Assembly (NCBI RefSeq): GCF_900105115.1
Contig: NZ_FNRV01000001.1
Location: 806,001 to 870,000, forward strand
Length of the DNA stretch: 64,000 bases
DNA from: Pseudomonas mohnii
GTDB lineage: Bacteria > Pseudomonadota > Gammaproteobacteria > Pseudomonadales > Pseudomonadaceae
Reading direction: 5' to 3'
Below the pieces are notes generated by a model. The model saw only the letters and a list, made by a program, of their open reading frames with translations, was not told the origin of the DNA and made no database searches. Of the stretch, positions 1 through 8,623 are shown piece after piece. The stretch's first letter is position 1. The number at the start of each line of letters is the position of its first letter. The position numbers were made by a program, and so were the translations under genes.

Positions 1-1157
1 GCATCCGACACCGCGCGCGCCGCTGCCAGGGTCGGCAGCACGCCGTGGCCGGAATAACCCTGTAGCCAGTAGCGATCCCCCTGGCGGCCAACATCCGGTG
101 TGCGGTTCAGGGTGAGGTCGATGTGTCCGCCCCAGGCAAATGCCAGATCGACCCCTTTGAGCTGTGGAAACACGCGCTCCAGGAATGGTCGCGTCGCCCT
201 GGCGATGTCCTTGGGCATGCCACCCAGATAGGTGCAGCCACCGCCGAACAGCAAGCGGTTGTCCGGTGTACGGCGGAAATAATCGAGGACGAACTGGTTA
301 TCGGTGACGCAAACATTGGTCGGCAGCAGCGAGGTGGCTTTCTCGGGCGTCAGGGGGGCGGTGGCGACCTGATAGGTCCCGACCGGCAACACACAACTGG
401 CCAGCTTCGGGTCGAGACGATCCACATAGGCGTTGCACGCCAGGACCAGCACATCGGCCCGGATCGACCCACGTTCGGTGTTCACCTGAAACCGACCGCC
501 CTCTTCCCGATAGTTCAACGCCTTGCTTTGTTCATGGATACGGCCGCCGGCACGCTCGATGGCGGCGGCCAGGCCGAGCGCCAGCTTCAACGGATTGAGG
601 TGCGCGCCTTCGGGATCATAAAGGCCGGCCTGATAGCGCTCGCTGGCCACCCAATCGGGCAACTGCTCGCGGGGAATGAACTGCAAGCCGTCGTGACCCC
701 ACTTGTGACTGGCTTCGCGTTGCCATTCGGTCAACAGGCTGACCCGGCGCGGCATGACCGAAGTCCACAGGTGCCCGGCCCGATAGTCGCAGTCGAAGCC
801 ATGACGCCCGGGCAGTTCACGCAACTCCCCGGAGGCCCAGCGCATGCCGTCCCACAGGCGCCGGGCACGCTCATAACCCAGCGCGGCTTCCAGCGGCGGC
901 ATGTCACACGACCAACCGAGAATGGCCTGCCCGCCATTGCGCCCCGAGGCGGCCCACGCCACGCGGCTGGCTTCCAGCAGCGTCACCCGTTTGCCGGCCA
1001 ACGCCAGACGCAGCGCCGTGTGCAGCCCGCTGAAGCCAGCGCCGATGATCACAATTTCAGTGTCATGGTCTCCCACCAGCGCAGGTCGGGTGGTCAGGCG
1101 ATTGGCGCAACTGTAGGCGTAGTAGCTCGCGACATGCTGGGTGGACTGCTGAAACAT
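1..1157 (-). CDS. FAD-dependent oxidoreductase, PuuB/OrdL-like (3' end outside window)
   Basis: Probable flavoprotein amine or amino-acid oxidase of the DAO family that includes gamma-glutamylputrescine oxidase. Translating the minus strand from the ATG at 1157 gives a Rossmann motif GAGFSG at residues 39-44, then ASGRNGGQ at 70-77, the usual FAD-contact pattern of PuuB-type enzymes. GYSGHGV appears near the truncated end. About 385 codons lie in the window; relatives have roughly 430, so about 45 are missing. GAGG sits 5 bases before the ATG and overlaps the first of three repeat boxes upstream. The substrate cannot be read from the sequence; a polyamine derivative or N-methyl amino acid is possible. 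The long open frame on the opposite strand is its shadow. Confidence 0.88.
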   Translation of the reverse strand, partial: MFQQSTQHVASYYAYSCANRLTTRPALVGDHDTEIVIIGAGFSGLHTALRLALAGKRVTLLEASRVAWAASGRNGGQAILGWSCDMPPLEAALGYERARRLWDGMRWASGELRELPGRHGFDCDYRAGHLWTSVMPRRVSLLTEWQREASHKWGHDGLQFIPREQLPDWVASERYQAGLYDPEGAHLNPLKLALGLAAAIERAGGRIHEQSKALNYREEGGRFQVNTERGSIRADVLVLACNAYVDRLDPKLASCVLPVGTYQVATAPLTPEKATSLLPTNVCVTDNQFVLDYFRRTPDNRLLFGGGCTYLGGMPKDIARATRPFLERVFPQLKGVDLAFAWGGHIDLTLNRTPDVGRQGDRYWLQGYSGHGVLPTLAAARAVSD

Positions 1158-1164
1158 ACGGGCC

Positions 1165-1220
1165 TCATGAAATTAATTTCTTATAATTTCATGAAAAAAT
1201 ACACCATAAATTTCACGAAA
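1165..1220. promoter_or_regulatory. Three TTTCAYGAAA-like boxes, candidate operator
   Basis: TCATGAAATT (1165-1174) and AATTTCATGA (1185-1194) form a perfect 10-bp inverted repeat with a 10-bp spacer. The palindrome TTTCATGAAA at 1187-1196 is followed by TTTCACGAAA at 1211-1220. The boxes are about 22-24 bp apart, in AT-rich DNA directly before the FAD oxidase start, so the likely role is binding a dimeric regulator. No regulator gene for it is visible in the window. Confidence 0.5.
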
Positions 1221-1379
1221 ACAATGCGGATTGCATTGATCGTTCCCGGGCGGGCAGATCAACCTTCAGCTTCCCGCCCTGCCGACGCCCTGTTGCGGTG
1301 CCGGGCCGCTACTCTCTGAAAATTTCTCCCAAACGCTTACAATCGCCCCCTTCACCGCAAATCAGCAGGCCACAAGGCT

Positions 1380-2546
1380 ATGGCGCTCGACCCTTCCACA
1401 ATGTTGACACTCTCGATCGCCCTCGCGGCGGCCGCCGCCCTGTATCTGGCGGTCGAGTGGCGCAGCATCCGTGAATCTTCGCTGCTGTTCTGGAGCGCGG
1501 GCTTCGCCACGATCACCGTGGGGTCGACGCTCGCCTTGCTGCGCATGAGTGGCCTTGTGTTGATTGGCATCTGGTTTGCCAATGGCCTGCTGGTCCTGGC
1601 CCACTGGCTTTTCCTGCTGGGCGTCGCGCGCTTCACCCGTATACGCCTGTCTCGCGCCTGGTGGCTGATCGTCGTCGCCTGGTTTGCGCTGCTGGCGCTG
1701 CCGGATGCCCCCTCGTGGTCGAAGATCATGCTGGTGGCCAATTCGTTGCTGGTGGCGCTGCCGACGCTTTGGGCCAGTTTCCTCCTGCGTCCCCATGGCA
1801 AGTCATTGAGCGTGGGCGCGGCACAGCTGCGCTTTGTGCTGTTGATCCATGGGCTGTTTTATCTGGCCAAGGCCGTATCGGCGGGTATTCCGGGCACGCT
1901 GATCGATCTGGCGGCCTTGCGGGGCGAAATCATTCAGATCTCGCTGGTCGAAGGCGCCATGGCAATCATGCTGATCGCCCTCTCGATGACCGGGACCGAA
2001 CGCCACCGGCGGGAGGAACGGATTGCCCGGCTGGCCGAACGCGATCCGTTGACCGCCCTGTACAACCGCCGCGCCCTGGAAGTACGGGCACCACGCCTGT
2101 TGGCTGAAGTCTCGAGCGCTCGCCCCGGTGCCCTGCTGTTGATCGATATCGACAACTTCAAACTGGTCAACGACCTCTACGGCCACACCGCAGGCGACCG
2201 CCTGCTGGTCGCGCTCAGCGAGATGATTCGTTCGCATTCGCCCGAAGGCGCACTGGCGGCGCGGCTGGGCGGCGACGAGTTCGTCATCGTGCTGAACAAC
2301 GCTTCGAATGAGCGCATCGTGGAATTGGGCAACACCCTGCGCGACCGCTTTCACAGCACGGCCTCACAAACCTTCGCCACGCCGGAAGCGGTGACCCTGA
2401 GCATCGGCGCCAACCTGTTCGACCATCCGCCCTCCAGCCTGGCAGCCTTGATTGAACAGGGCGATGCGGCGCTCTACGAGTCCAAGCGTGGCGGACGCGA
2501 CAGCATCCGCCTGGTGGATCGAACCCTACAGGTCACGAGCCCGTGA
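1380..2546 (+). CDS. Membrane diguanylate cyclase (GGDEF)
   Basis: Likely makes cyclic di-GMP from two GTP. The N-terminal 200 residues contain six or seven hydrophobic segments, so it is an inner-membrane sensor of unknown signal. The catalytic domain runs from about residue 215 to the end, with the intact active-site motif GGDEF at 297-301 and the metal and substrate region IDIDNFKLVND near 255-265. The inhibitory RxxD site normally found five residues before GGDEF is absent (the positions read PEGA), so product inhibition through that site is not expected. The ribosome site before the ATG is weak. It stands alone between an oxidase gene and a REP doublet. Confidence 0.9.
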   Translation: MALDPSTMLTLSIALAAAAALYLAVEWRSIRESSLLFWSAGFATITVGSTLALLRMSGLVLIGIWFANGLLVLAHWLFLLGVARFTRIRLSRAWWLIVVAWFALLALPDAPSWSKIMLVANSLLVALPTLWASFLLRPHGKSLSVGAAQLRFVLLIHGLFYLAKAVSAGIPGTLIDLAALRGEIIQISLVEGAMAIMLIALSMTGTERHRREERIARLAERDPLTALYNRRALEVRAPRLLAEVSSARPGALLLIDIDNFKLVNDLYGHTAGDRLLVALSEMIRSHSPEGALAARLGGDEFVIVLNNASNERIVELGNTLRDRFHSTASQTFATPEAVTLSIGANLFDHPPSSLAALIEQGDAALYESKRGGRDSIRLVDRTLQVTSP

Positions 2547-2560
2547 TTGTACGCGTACGT

Positions 2561-2660
2561 CCGGAGCGGGCTTGCCAGCGATGGTCTAAAACATCCCGCG
2601 TTTAACCCGTTCATACGCGTTACCGTTAACGATCATCGCCAGCAGGCTGGCTCCTACAGG
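2561..2660. repeat. REP doublet (REPIN-like)
   Basis: A left arm with GGAGCGGGCTTGCCAGCGATGG and a right arm ATCGCCAGCAGGCTGGCTCC point at each other across about 50 bp. This is the same family as the copies near 25759, 29513, 31245, 38125 and 45559. It fills the gap between the diguanylate cyclase and dehydratase stop codons, which converge here. Confidence 0.75.
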
Positions 2661-2681
2661 TATTGCGTAAAAACCTTTTTT

Positions 2682-3638
2682 TCACCCAATCACCCTGGCA
2701 TACACCGAACGATCAACATTCCCGCCCGACAGAATCACGCCGACCTTTTTTTCCGCCATCGCTTCACGCTCCTGCATCAGCGCCGCCAGGGCCGCCGCGC
2801 CGGCGCCTTCGGCGAGGTTGTGGGTATCGGTGTAATACACGCGCATGGCCTCGGCAATCTCATCGTCGTTGACCGAGACGATTCGCGCCGCCGCCGCGCC
2901 GTAGATATCAAATGCCGCGGGCACCGGTTTACGCACGGCCAGGCCGTCGGCGAAGGTATTGGCCGTGGCGGTTTCGAGGATTTCTCCCGCTTCAAAGGAT
3001 AATTTGGCCGCCGCAGCCTCGGTGGACACCACCCCCACCACGCGGGTGTTCAGGCCCAACGCGTCACGGGCGGCGATCACTCCGCAGATCCCCGAGCCAC
3101 AGCCAATCGGCACGTAGACCGTATCCAGATCCGGTGCGGCCTTGAACAGCTCCAGCGCATAAGTGGCCACGCCCTTGACCAACTCGGCATGGAACGGCGG
3201 CACCAGGTACAGGCCATGCGCTTGCGCCAGGCGCGCGGCCTCTTCGCGGGCCTCGTCAAAATCGCGGCCGTACTCCACCACTTCGCCGCCAAAGCCGCGC
3301 ATCGCGTTGTTCTTCTCCAGCGAATTACCTTGCGGCACGACAATCAACGCCCGCAAACCCGACGCGCTGGCCGCCAGCGCCAGGCTCTGGCCATGGTTGC
3401 CGCGGGTCGCGCTGACGATCCCCCGCACGTCAGGGTGCGTACGCTTGAGCCAGTGCATGAAGGTAATGCCGCCACGCACCTTGAACGCACCGGTCGGCGT
3501 GTGATTTTCATGCTTGACCCACACCGTGCAACCCAGGCGCTCGGCCAGCAAGGGCCATGCGTACTGGGCAGTGGCCGGCATGACCTGGTACACGTGGCGT
3601 GCCGCCTGTTCGATATCGTCGCGAGTCAGTCTGTGCAT
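2682..3638 (-). CDS. PLP-dependent threonine dehydratase-like enzyme
   Basis: Fold-type II PLP enzyme that would deaminate a 3-hydroxy amino acid (threonine, serine or 3-hydroxyaspartate) to a 2-oxo acid. The PLP lysine is K53 in GAFKVRGG, and the phosphate-binding loop is seen in GCGSGICG. At 318 residues it has only the catalytic domain, with no C-terminal ACT domain, so it resembles catabolic rather than isoleucine-regulated dehydratases. I chose the ATG at 3638 because AGGGAGA lies just upstream; an open frame continues further but has no better start. An AraC regulator is divergent from it. Hydroxyectoine-utilisation dehydratase (EutB) is a near relative, but no ectoine genes lie nearby. 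Confidence 0.85.
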   Translation of the reverse strand: MHRLTRDDIEQAARHVYQVMPATAQYAWPLLAERLGCTVWVKHENHTPTGAFKVRGGITFMHWLKRTHPDVRGIVSATRGNHGQSLALAASASGLRALIVVPQGNSLEKNNAMRGFGGEVVEYGRDFDEAREEAARLAQAHGLYLVPPFHAELVKGVATYALELFKAAPDLDTVYVPIGCGSGICGVIAARDALGLNTRVVGVVSTEAAAAKLSFEAGEILETATANTFADGLAVRKPVPAAFDIYGAAAARIVSVNDDEIAEAMRVYYTDTHNLAEGAGAAALAALMQEREAMAEKKVGVILSGGNVDRSVYARVIG

Positions 3639-3743
3639 GAGGGGTCTCCCTGAGGTTTTGCCCAGTCTAGACAGGGCTTGATCACCCCGGCTTTCAGAAA
3701 ACTGACCTGACTTTTGCGCCCCCTGTTCATTACTATGGTGGGC

Positions 3744-4541
3744 ATGAGCCAACGAAACCGCCCTGCGTCCCCGCCCCCCTCTGAGCCGACCCGTCGTGTC
3801 GAGGCCGGGCCCTGGGCGATCGAGCTGCTGCCCGGCGCCGCTTATGCGACCCGATACGTGGCCACCCAATCAGCGATCGGCTTTGCCTTCGACAGCCAGC
3901 GAGGCCTGCACGCGATCGGCAGCGACCGGGTTTTGCCCTTCGACGCCATGCCCAATGGCCTGGCCTTTGTCCCCGCCGGTTGTGACGTCTTGTCCGAGTC
4001 CCCCAAGGGCGGTGAATACCTGCGGGTCATGCGCACTGATGGCCTGCCGTTGGTGGGGGACCGCGCCTTCAACAATCGCATCGATCAACAGGCCATGACC
4101 CTGGCGCTGCGAATGCGCGCGGCGTTGTTACAGGCTTCGGTTGAGGATGACTGGGAAGCCTGGGCACTCGCCCTGGCTGAACGGACAAGCGATCACCAGG
4201 CAGGGTCGACGCCGGCCCTGGGCGCCATCACCGCCAGCCGGATGCGATTGCTCGACGAGTTTATTGATGCCGGTCTCGACGGTCCGCTGGGTGTGCAGGC
4301 GATGGCGGACCTGTTGGGATTGTCCGAAGGCTATTTCATTCGAGCCTTCAAGCACGCAGCGGGCAAAAGCCCGCACAGTTACCTGATCGACCGGCGCCTG
4401 GCCAAGGCCCGCGCCCTGATGCGCGACTCGACCGCGACACTGGCAGAAATCGCCCACACCTGTGGCTTCAACTCCCAGGCGCACATGACGACCACGTTCA
4501 GGCAGCGCCTTGGCGTGAGTCCGGTGCAGTTGCGTCGATAG
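3744..4541 (+). CDS. AraC family transcriptional regulator
   Basis: Likely activator of the divergent dehydratase gene. The C-terminal 100 residues carry the two helix-turn-helix units of AraC proteins: first around MADLLGLSEGYFIRAFK, second around LAEIAHTCGFNSQAHMTTTF. The N-terminal half has no clear ligand domain motif, though its pattern suggests an AraC-type cupin. The start is uncertain: ATG at 3744 is used here, but ATG at 3735 and TTG at 3714 are in frame. The gap to the dehydratase start is only about 100 bp, so both promoters must lie there. Confidence 0.85.
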   Translation: MSQRNRPASPPPSEPTRRVEAGPWAIELLPGAAYATRYVATQSAIGFAFDSQRGLHAIGSDRVLPFDAMPNGLAFVPAGCDVLSESPKGGEYLRVMRTDGLPLVGDRAFNNRIDQQAMTLALRMRAALLQASVEDDWEAWALALAERTSDHQAGSTPALGAITASRMRLLDEFIDAGLDGPLGVQAMADLLGLSEGYFIRAFKHAAGKSPHSYLIDRRLAKARALMRDSTATLAEIAHTCGFNSQAHMTTTFRQRLGVSPVQLRR

Positions 4542-4567
4542 CGCCCCTCGACGGGCTTCGCGTCTCT

Positions 4568-5155
4568 TCAGTCAGCCCCTTCCCGTGCCGATCGCCTGAC
4601 CTCAGCCTGTATGGCATAAGCCGGCGCCTCCACCGCATTGAAATCTTGTGTATAGCGCTGGGCAAATCCGTCTACCCCCCATTGCTGAAACTGCTGCACA
4701 TGCTTCAGCTCGTGAGCCCAGAGCGCGAGGTTCTGTTCGGCGGATTGGGCATCCCGGAACAGAATGATGTCGATGAGCGTCACGGCCCCCACATCGGGGT
4801 TTTGCAGCATGGCAGTGGCGGTGCTGAACTGGCCGTTGTCGCTGACTTTGTAGCGCGCGGCATCGAGGACACCAGGGTCGTACCAGCGCAACAGTTGCTC
4901 CCGGATATGCGCTGGAATCGCCTGGACGTCAACGGCGGCTTCAGCGCGCGCTTGGGTCAGCCAAAGCGCCAGGGCGGGTGCCGCGACCTGATGGATGTCT
5001 TCAGGCAAGGTGCCGAGCAACTGTCCCGGCAGGCAGATGCAACCGTCCAGACACACTTGTTTTTCGCCAGCCGGGCAGGCGTCGGCCTGGGCTGCCGTTT
5101 CAAACGTCAGACAAAGCAGCAACAGCGCCAGCAGGCGCGGGATGATGGGTGGCAT
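4568..5155 (-). CDS. Secreted DUF4157-type HExxH protein
   Basis: A 195-residue exported protein. It begins with a signal peptide (hydrophobic leucine run, likely cut after AQA near residue 25), followed by a cysteine-rich stretch with four Cys in about 15 residues. In the C-terminal half HELKHVQQFQQWG contains an HExxH zinc-metalloprotease signature, the core of the DUF4157 family. The ATG at 5155 has GGAG-like bases about 8 nt upstream; a longer frame starting at 5206 would bury the signal peptide and is rejected. No toxin or contractile-injection genes are near, so a toxin role is not supported. Function unknown; possibly a small periplasmic protease. Confidence 0.75.
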   Translation of the reverse strand: MPPIIPRLLALLLLCLTFETAAQADACPAGEKQVCLDGCICLPGQLLGTLPEDIHQVAAPALALWLTQARAEAAVDVQAIPAHIREQLLRWYDPGVLDAARYKVSDNGQFSTATAMLQNPDVGAVTLIDIILFRDAQSAEQNLALWAHELKHVQQFQQWGVDGFAQRYTQDFNAVEAPAYAIQAEVRRSAREGAD

Positions 5156-5345
5156 CGGGTGCTCCAGGGACGGACGCAGCGCAAGCAGTGAGTCGCCATC
5201 GATCACTGCCCCGCGCAGCTTCAGCGTAGTTGACCCGCTCCTGCTCGTGCAAAAGCCGCTGCCAGGGTCATCGACACCCCGGCAGCGGCCCGGTGATCCA
5301 ACGCTTTCTTTTTTCGCTGATCGCTAAGCGACGGGCCAGCCCGCC

Positions 5346-6668
5346 TTACTCTGCCAATTGCAACCGCAACCGGCTACGACGGGACAGCCCCGCCTGCAAG
5401 GCGAACGCCACGATCACGGTGGAGGGTGCGGAAAAGCTGCTCAAGCCAGGGCCGGAAAACATCAGCGCCAGTCCCAATGCGGTAGCGCCAAACCAGGCGC
5501 TCAAGCCTGCCGAATTGAACGCTGTTACCCGTTCGAGCGCCACCACGTCACTGCGGCCGCAGCGTATCTGCGCCAACGCCACGCCGACCCAGGCCACGAC
5601 GAAAATGCCTTGATAAGCCAGGGCCTTGAGCAGGTAGGCAAACACATCCGCGAGCATCAGGCCATACACGATCACCCCGACCGCCAGCGCCCACGCCAGG
5701 TACGAACCGCGCACGCCAAAACGCGCAAAGAACGCCTGCATGTTCATCGTCGCCAGGTAGTAGTTGGCGGTGTTGATCCGGGTTTGCGTGGCCCAGACGA
5801 ACAACAATCCCCACAGCCCCATCAGTTGCAGGATCGCCATGACCACCGACACTTCGTTCAGCGCGCCTTCATGGGGAATGCTGCTGACCAGATAGATCCC
5901 CGCCGCGCCGTTGAGCAGAAAGGTCACCGCGTAGAACGGCATGCCGAAGTTCCAGCGGCCGTGGTATTCGGCGTCCTCGGGTTTGCCGAAACGGGCGTAG
6001 TCGAAGGTGAACAGCATCAGCACCCAAACGCCCATGTAGGCGACGAAGCAGTCCCACCAACCGAACGCGCTGGGGGTTGCCGGGCCGAAATCCAGCCATT
6101 GCGGCTGGTAGCCATAACGACTGATCGACAGCCCCACCGCCACCAGCAAGCCCCCCAGGTACACCGGCAACAACACGCCGTTGAGCTTGTCCAGCCAGTG
6201 CTGCACGCTGCCCAGGATCATCGGCACGCTGTACAGCACCACCAGCAATGCCGCCAGCGGGAACACCAGCTGCGGGTACAGGTGATTGAGCGCCACGGCG
6301 ATCACCGAGCCTTCGAACACCGCGTAATAAATGGCCGTCGAGAAGAAGATCAAGGTCGCCAGACAGGCCCCGGTGCTGCCGAACAGCAACCTTGAAAACA
6401 AGGCCACCGACAAACCGCTGCGGATGGCGAAGCGACTGAGCACCGTGTTGACCAGGCCGTAGCTGATCACCGACAGCACCATGCCGATCAGCGCATTGCG
6501 GGCGCCGTACGACAACGCCAGCGATGCACCGACCACGATGTAGAACATTGCACTGCACACCGCCCACCAGGCCATGGTCAGGGACAGTCGGCCCATGCGT
6601 GCATCGGCGGGAACGGGGTGATTGGCCGGGTCTTGCCCGGTTTGACTCGATTGCGATAAAGCAGCCAT
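5346..6668 (-). CDS. NCS1-family permease (cytosine/purine permease type)
   Basis: A 440-residue inner-membrane transporter with about twelve hydrophobic segments. The overall pattern fits the nucleobase:cation symporter-1 family, including a GARNALIGMVLS stretch early and an IN-x-ANYY element near residue 300. It is the last gene of the minus-strand 5-oxoprolinase operon, 111 bp after pxpC. The context suggests uptake of 5-oxoproline or a related lactam, hydantoin or pyrimidine breakdown product; this is inference. GGAG lies about 9 bases before the ATG. A strong hairpin (6718-6733) lies between it and pxpC, so its expression may be uncoupled from the operon. Confidence 0.85.
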   Translation of the reverse strand: MAALSQSSQTGQDPANHPVPADARMGRLSLTMAWWAVCSAMFYIVVGASLALSYGARNALIGMVLSVISYGLVNTVLSRFAIRSGLSVALFSRLLFGSTGACLATLIFFSTAIYYAVFEGSVIAVALNHLYPQLVFPLAALLVVLYSVPMILGSVQHWLDKLNGVLLPVYLGGLLVAVGLSISRYGYQPQWLDFGPATPSAFGWWDCFVAYMGVWVLMLFTFDYARFGKPEDAEYHGRWNFGMPFYAVTFLLNGAAGIYLVSSIPHEGALNEVSVVMAILQLMGLWGLLFVWATQTRINTANYYLATMNMQAFFARFGVRGSYLAWALAVGVIVYGLMLADVFAYLLKALAYQGIFVVAWVGVALAQIRCGRSDVVALERVTAFNSAGLSAWFGATALGLALMFSGPGLSSFSAPSTVIVAFALQAGLSRRSRLRLQLAE

Positions 6669-6717
6669 ATGCGTGAACTCCAGAACCAGTCAAAGGTTGA
6701 AGCGCGGGCAGCCGCCA

Positions 6718-6733
6718 CCGCACCGAAGTGCGG
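6718..6733 (-). terminator. Hairpin between pxpC and permease gene
   Basis: CCGCAC and GTGCGG form a 6-bp stem closed by a UUCG tetraloop when read on the minus strand, directly after pxpC. No U-run follows, so it may be an mRNA-stabilising or pausing hairpin rather than a true intrinsic terminator. Confidence 0.4.
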
Positions 6734-6779
6734 CGTTGGCTTACCGTTTGGCATGACCCGCGCCGAGCGGCGGGCAGAA

Positions 6780-7754
6780 TCAGGAAGGGAACAGCTTGCT
6801 CAGGCAGCTGAGTTTTTTCTTATAGGAACGTCGTGCTTCCAGTGCTTCTTCCAGGGTGACCGCTTTGAAACGGGCCTTCTGGTTGGGCTGCATCTGGCCG
6901 ATCAAGTCGAGGTCGGCGCTGATCACGGTGCCAATCATCGCGTAGCCGCCACCGGACACCGCATCGCGGTGCAGCACGATGGGTTCGAGCCCGGCCGGCA
7001 CCTGGATCGAACCGATCGGGTAGCAACTGTCGACGATGTTCGAGGGATCGGAGCCGGCGCCGAAGGGTTGCTCGCGCGGCTGGAAGGTCAGCGCACTGCC
7101 GCCCTTGAAGCGATAGCCGATGCGGTCCGCTTCGGAGCCGACGGTCCAGGCTTCGGCGAAAAAGCTGTCCGCCGCCGCTGGCGTCAAGCGCTCGTAGTAC
7201 AGCCCCGGTACGACGCGCAGGGTGATTTCGCCCCCCAGCGACTGCCGTAGCGCCATGGGTAGACTGGCCCCGGCGTGGCTCTTGCCACTGGCAATCCCCA
7301 CGGGCAATTCGTCACCGGCCATCAGGCGCCGCCCTTGGAAACCGCCAAGCGCGCCCAAGGCGTAAGTCGAGCGACTGCCGAGCACCAGCGGTACGTCGAT
7401 GCCGCCGGCCACCGCCAGATAAGCACGCGCGCCGGCCTTGGGAAAATCGAAGCGCAACGTTTGCCCGGCCTTCACCGAGAACGCCGTGTCGTGATGCATC
7501 TCCACGCCATCGACCTTCGGTGTCATGTGCGCACCGCACACCGCCACCAGTGCGTCTTGCTGGAATTCCAGCTCCGGGCCCAGCAAGGTGCATTCAAGCG
7601 CCGCGGCCCTGGCCGGGTTGCCGACCAACTGGTTGGCCGCGCTCAACGCGTATTGGTCGAGTGCGCCGGAGGGTGGAATGCCCAGGTGGTAGTAACCTTC
7701 GCGCCCCAGGTCCTGTACCGACGTGGCGAGGCCGGGTTTGAGTACCTTGATCAT
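6780..7754 (-). CDS. pxpC: 5-oxoprolinase subunit C (biotin-dependent carboxyltransferase fold)
   Basis: Subunit of the ATP-dependent 5-oxoprolinase PxpABC, which opens 5-oxo-L-proline (pyroglutamate) to L-glutamate. The 324-residue protein shows the family opening GLATSVQDLGREGYYHLGIP and the conserved GALDQYALSAANQLVGN stretch, as in KipA and the C-terminal carboxyltransferase half of urea amidolyase. It overlaps pxpB by 4 bp (start at 7754, stop of pxpB at 7751), so the two are translationally coupled, as expected for complex partners. Confidence 0.9.
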   Translation of the reverse strand: MIKVLKPGLATSVQDLGREGYYHLGIPPSGALDQYALSAANQLVGNPARAAALECTLLGPELEFQQDALVAVCGAHMTPKVDGVEMHHDTAFSVKAGQTLRFDFPKAGARAYLAVAGGIDVPLVLGSRSTYALGALGGFQGRRLMAGDELPVGIASGKSHAGASLPMALRQSLGGEITLRVVPGLYYERLTPAAADSFFAEAWTVGSEADRIGYRFKGGSALTFQPREQPFGAGSDPSNIVDSCYPIGSIQVPAGLEPIVLHRDAVSGGGYAMIGTVISADLDLIGQMQPNQKARFKAVTLEEALEARRSYKKKLSCLSKLFPS

Positions 7755-8623
7755 GCCAGCACCTCCTGCAGCGACTTGGGATAGCCGACGGGATCGGCCA
7801 GAAAGGCATCCAGGGAAAATTCCACTGGCCGGATCCGCAGGTCGAAGCGCCCGCCTTCCACGTCGGCCACTGCCTGGTCATAGGCCTCACGGTCCATCGG
7901 CTTGAACTGCACGATGTCGCCCGGACGGAAGAACACCATGTGCTCCTTCAGGTACGCCAGGTTCTGCTGCGGGTCGTAGATCGGTGCTGGCGTGACGCCG
8001 AACATCTGGTAGCCGCCGGCACCGCGTACCGAGTAGATGCAGCCAAAGCAACCGCCATGCCCCAGAGTCAACTTCGGCGTGTCGGTGCGCGGTCGCAGGT
8101 ACTTGGGCACTTGCAACTGACGCTCGCGCTCGACCATCTGGAACATGAACGGCAAGCCGGCGACGAAACCGACCATCGAGACAAACCACGGCGAACCACT
8201 GTGGGCGGCGATGAAGGCCTCGACGTCCGCCAGGCCGTTGATCCGCGCGGCGTACTCCAGGTCCGTCGCGCTCGGGTCCTGGTGACGGTCGCGAAAGCGC
8301 ATCAGGGTTTCGTGGGTCCAGGGATCGTTATAGAGCACCGGGATTTCGATGATCCGGGTCTGCAAAGTGCGTTCGGCGACCGCCTCGGCCTCGGCTCCCT
8401 GCACGGCTTCGAGCAAGGTGTGTGGCGCGATGCGGTCCGGGTCGAAACGAATCTGGAACGAGGCATTGGCCAGGCACACATCGAGCACGCCATCCAGCGC
8501 CAGACGCTCCACCGCACGGGTGACCGCCATGCCCTTGAAGAATGCCTCAAGGGACATGCTGTCGCTGACTTCAGCAAACAGATGCTCATCAGCGCCAAAA
8601 CTGTAGCGGATTGCAGTGCTCAT
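7751..8623 (-). CDS. pxpB: 5-oxoprolinase subunit B (KipI-like)
   Basis: Partner of PxpC in the 5-oxoprolinase complex. The 290-residue protein contains the KipI / allophanate hydrolase subunit 1 pattern: VPVLYNDPW-like strand, GFVAGLPFM, and the glycine-rich TLGHGGCFGCIYSVRGAGGYQ region. It is somewhat longer than the usual 220-240 residue PxpB, with an N-terminal extension typical of copies next to biotin carboxylase genes. It overlaps the biotin carboxylase stop by 4 bp and pxpC by 4 bp. An independent role in a biotin-dependent carboxylase rather than an oxoprolinase is possible given those neighbours. Confidence 0.88.
   Translation of the reverse strand: MSTAIRYSFGADEHLFAEVSDSMSLEAFFKGMAVTRAVERLALDGVLDVCLANASFQIRFDPDRIAPHTLLEAVQGAEAEAVAERTLQTRIIEIPVLYNDPWTHETLMRFRDRHQDPSATDLEYAARINGLADVEAFIAAHSGSPWFVSMVGFVAGLPFMFQMVERERQLQVPKYLRPRTDTPKLTLGHGGCFGCIYSVRGAGGYQMFGVTPAPIYDPQQNLAYLKEHMVFFRPGDIVQFKPMDREAYDQAVADVEGGRFDLRIRPVEFSLDAFLADPVGYPKSLQEVLA

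Noticed and set aside
123..1319. Plus-strand open frame of 398 codons
   Set aside because: It lies antisense to a clear FAD oxidase with conserved motifs; GC-rich codon bias opens such frames.
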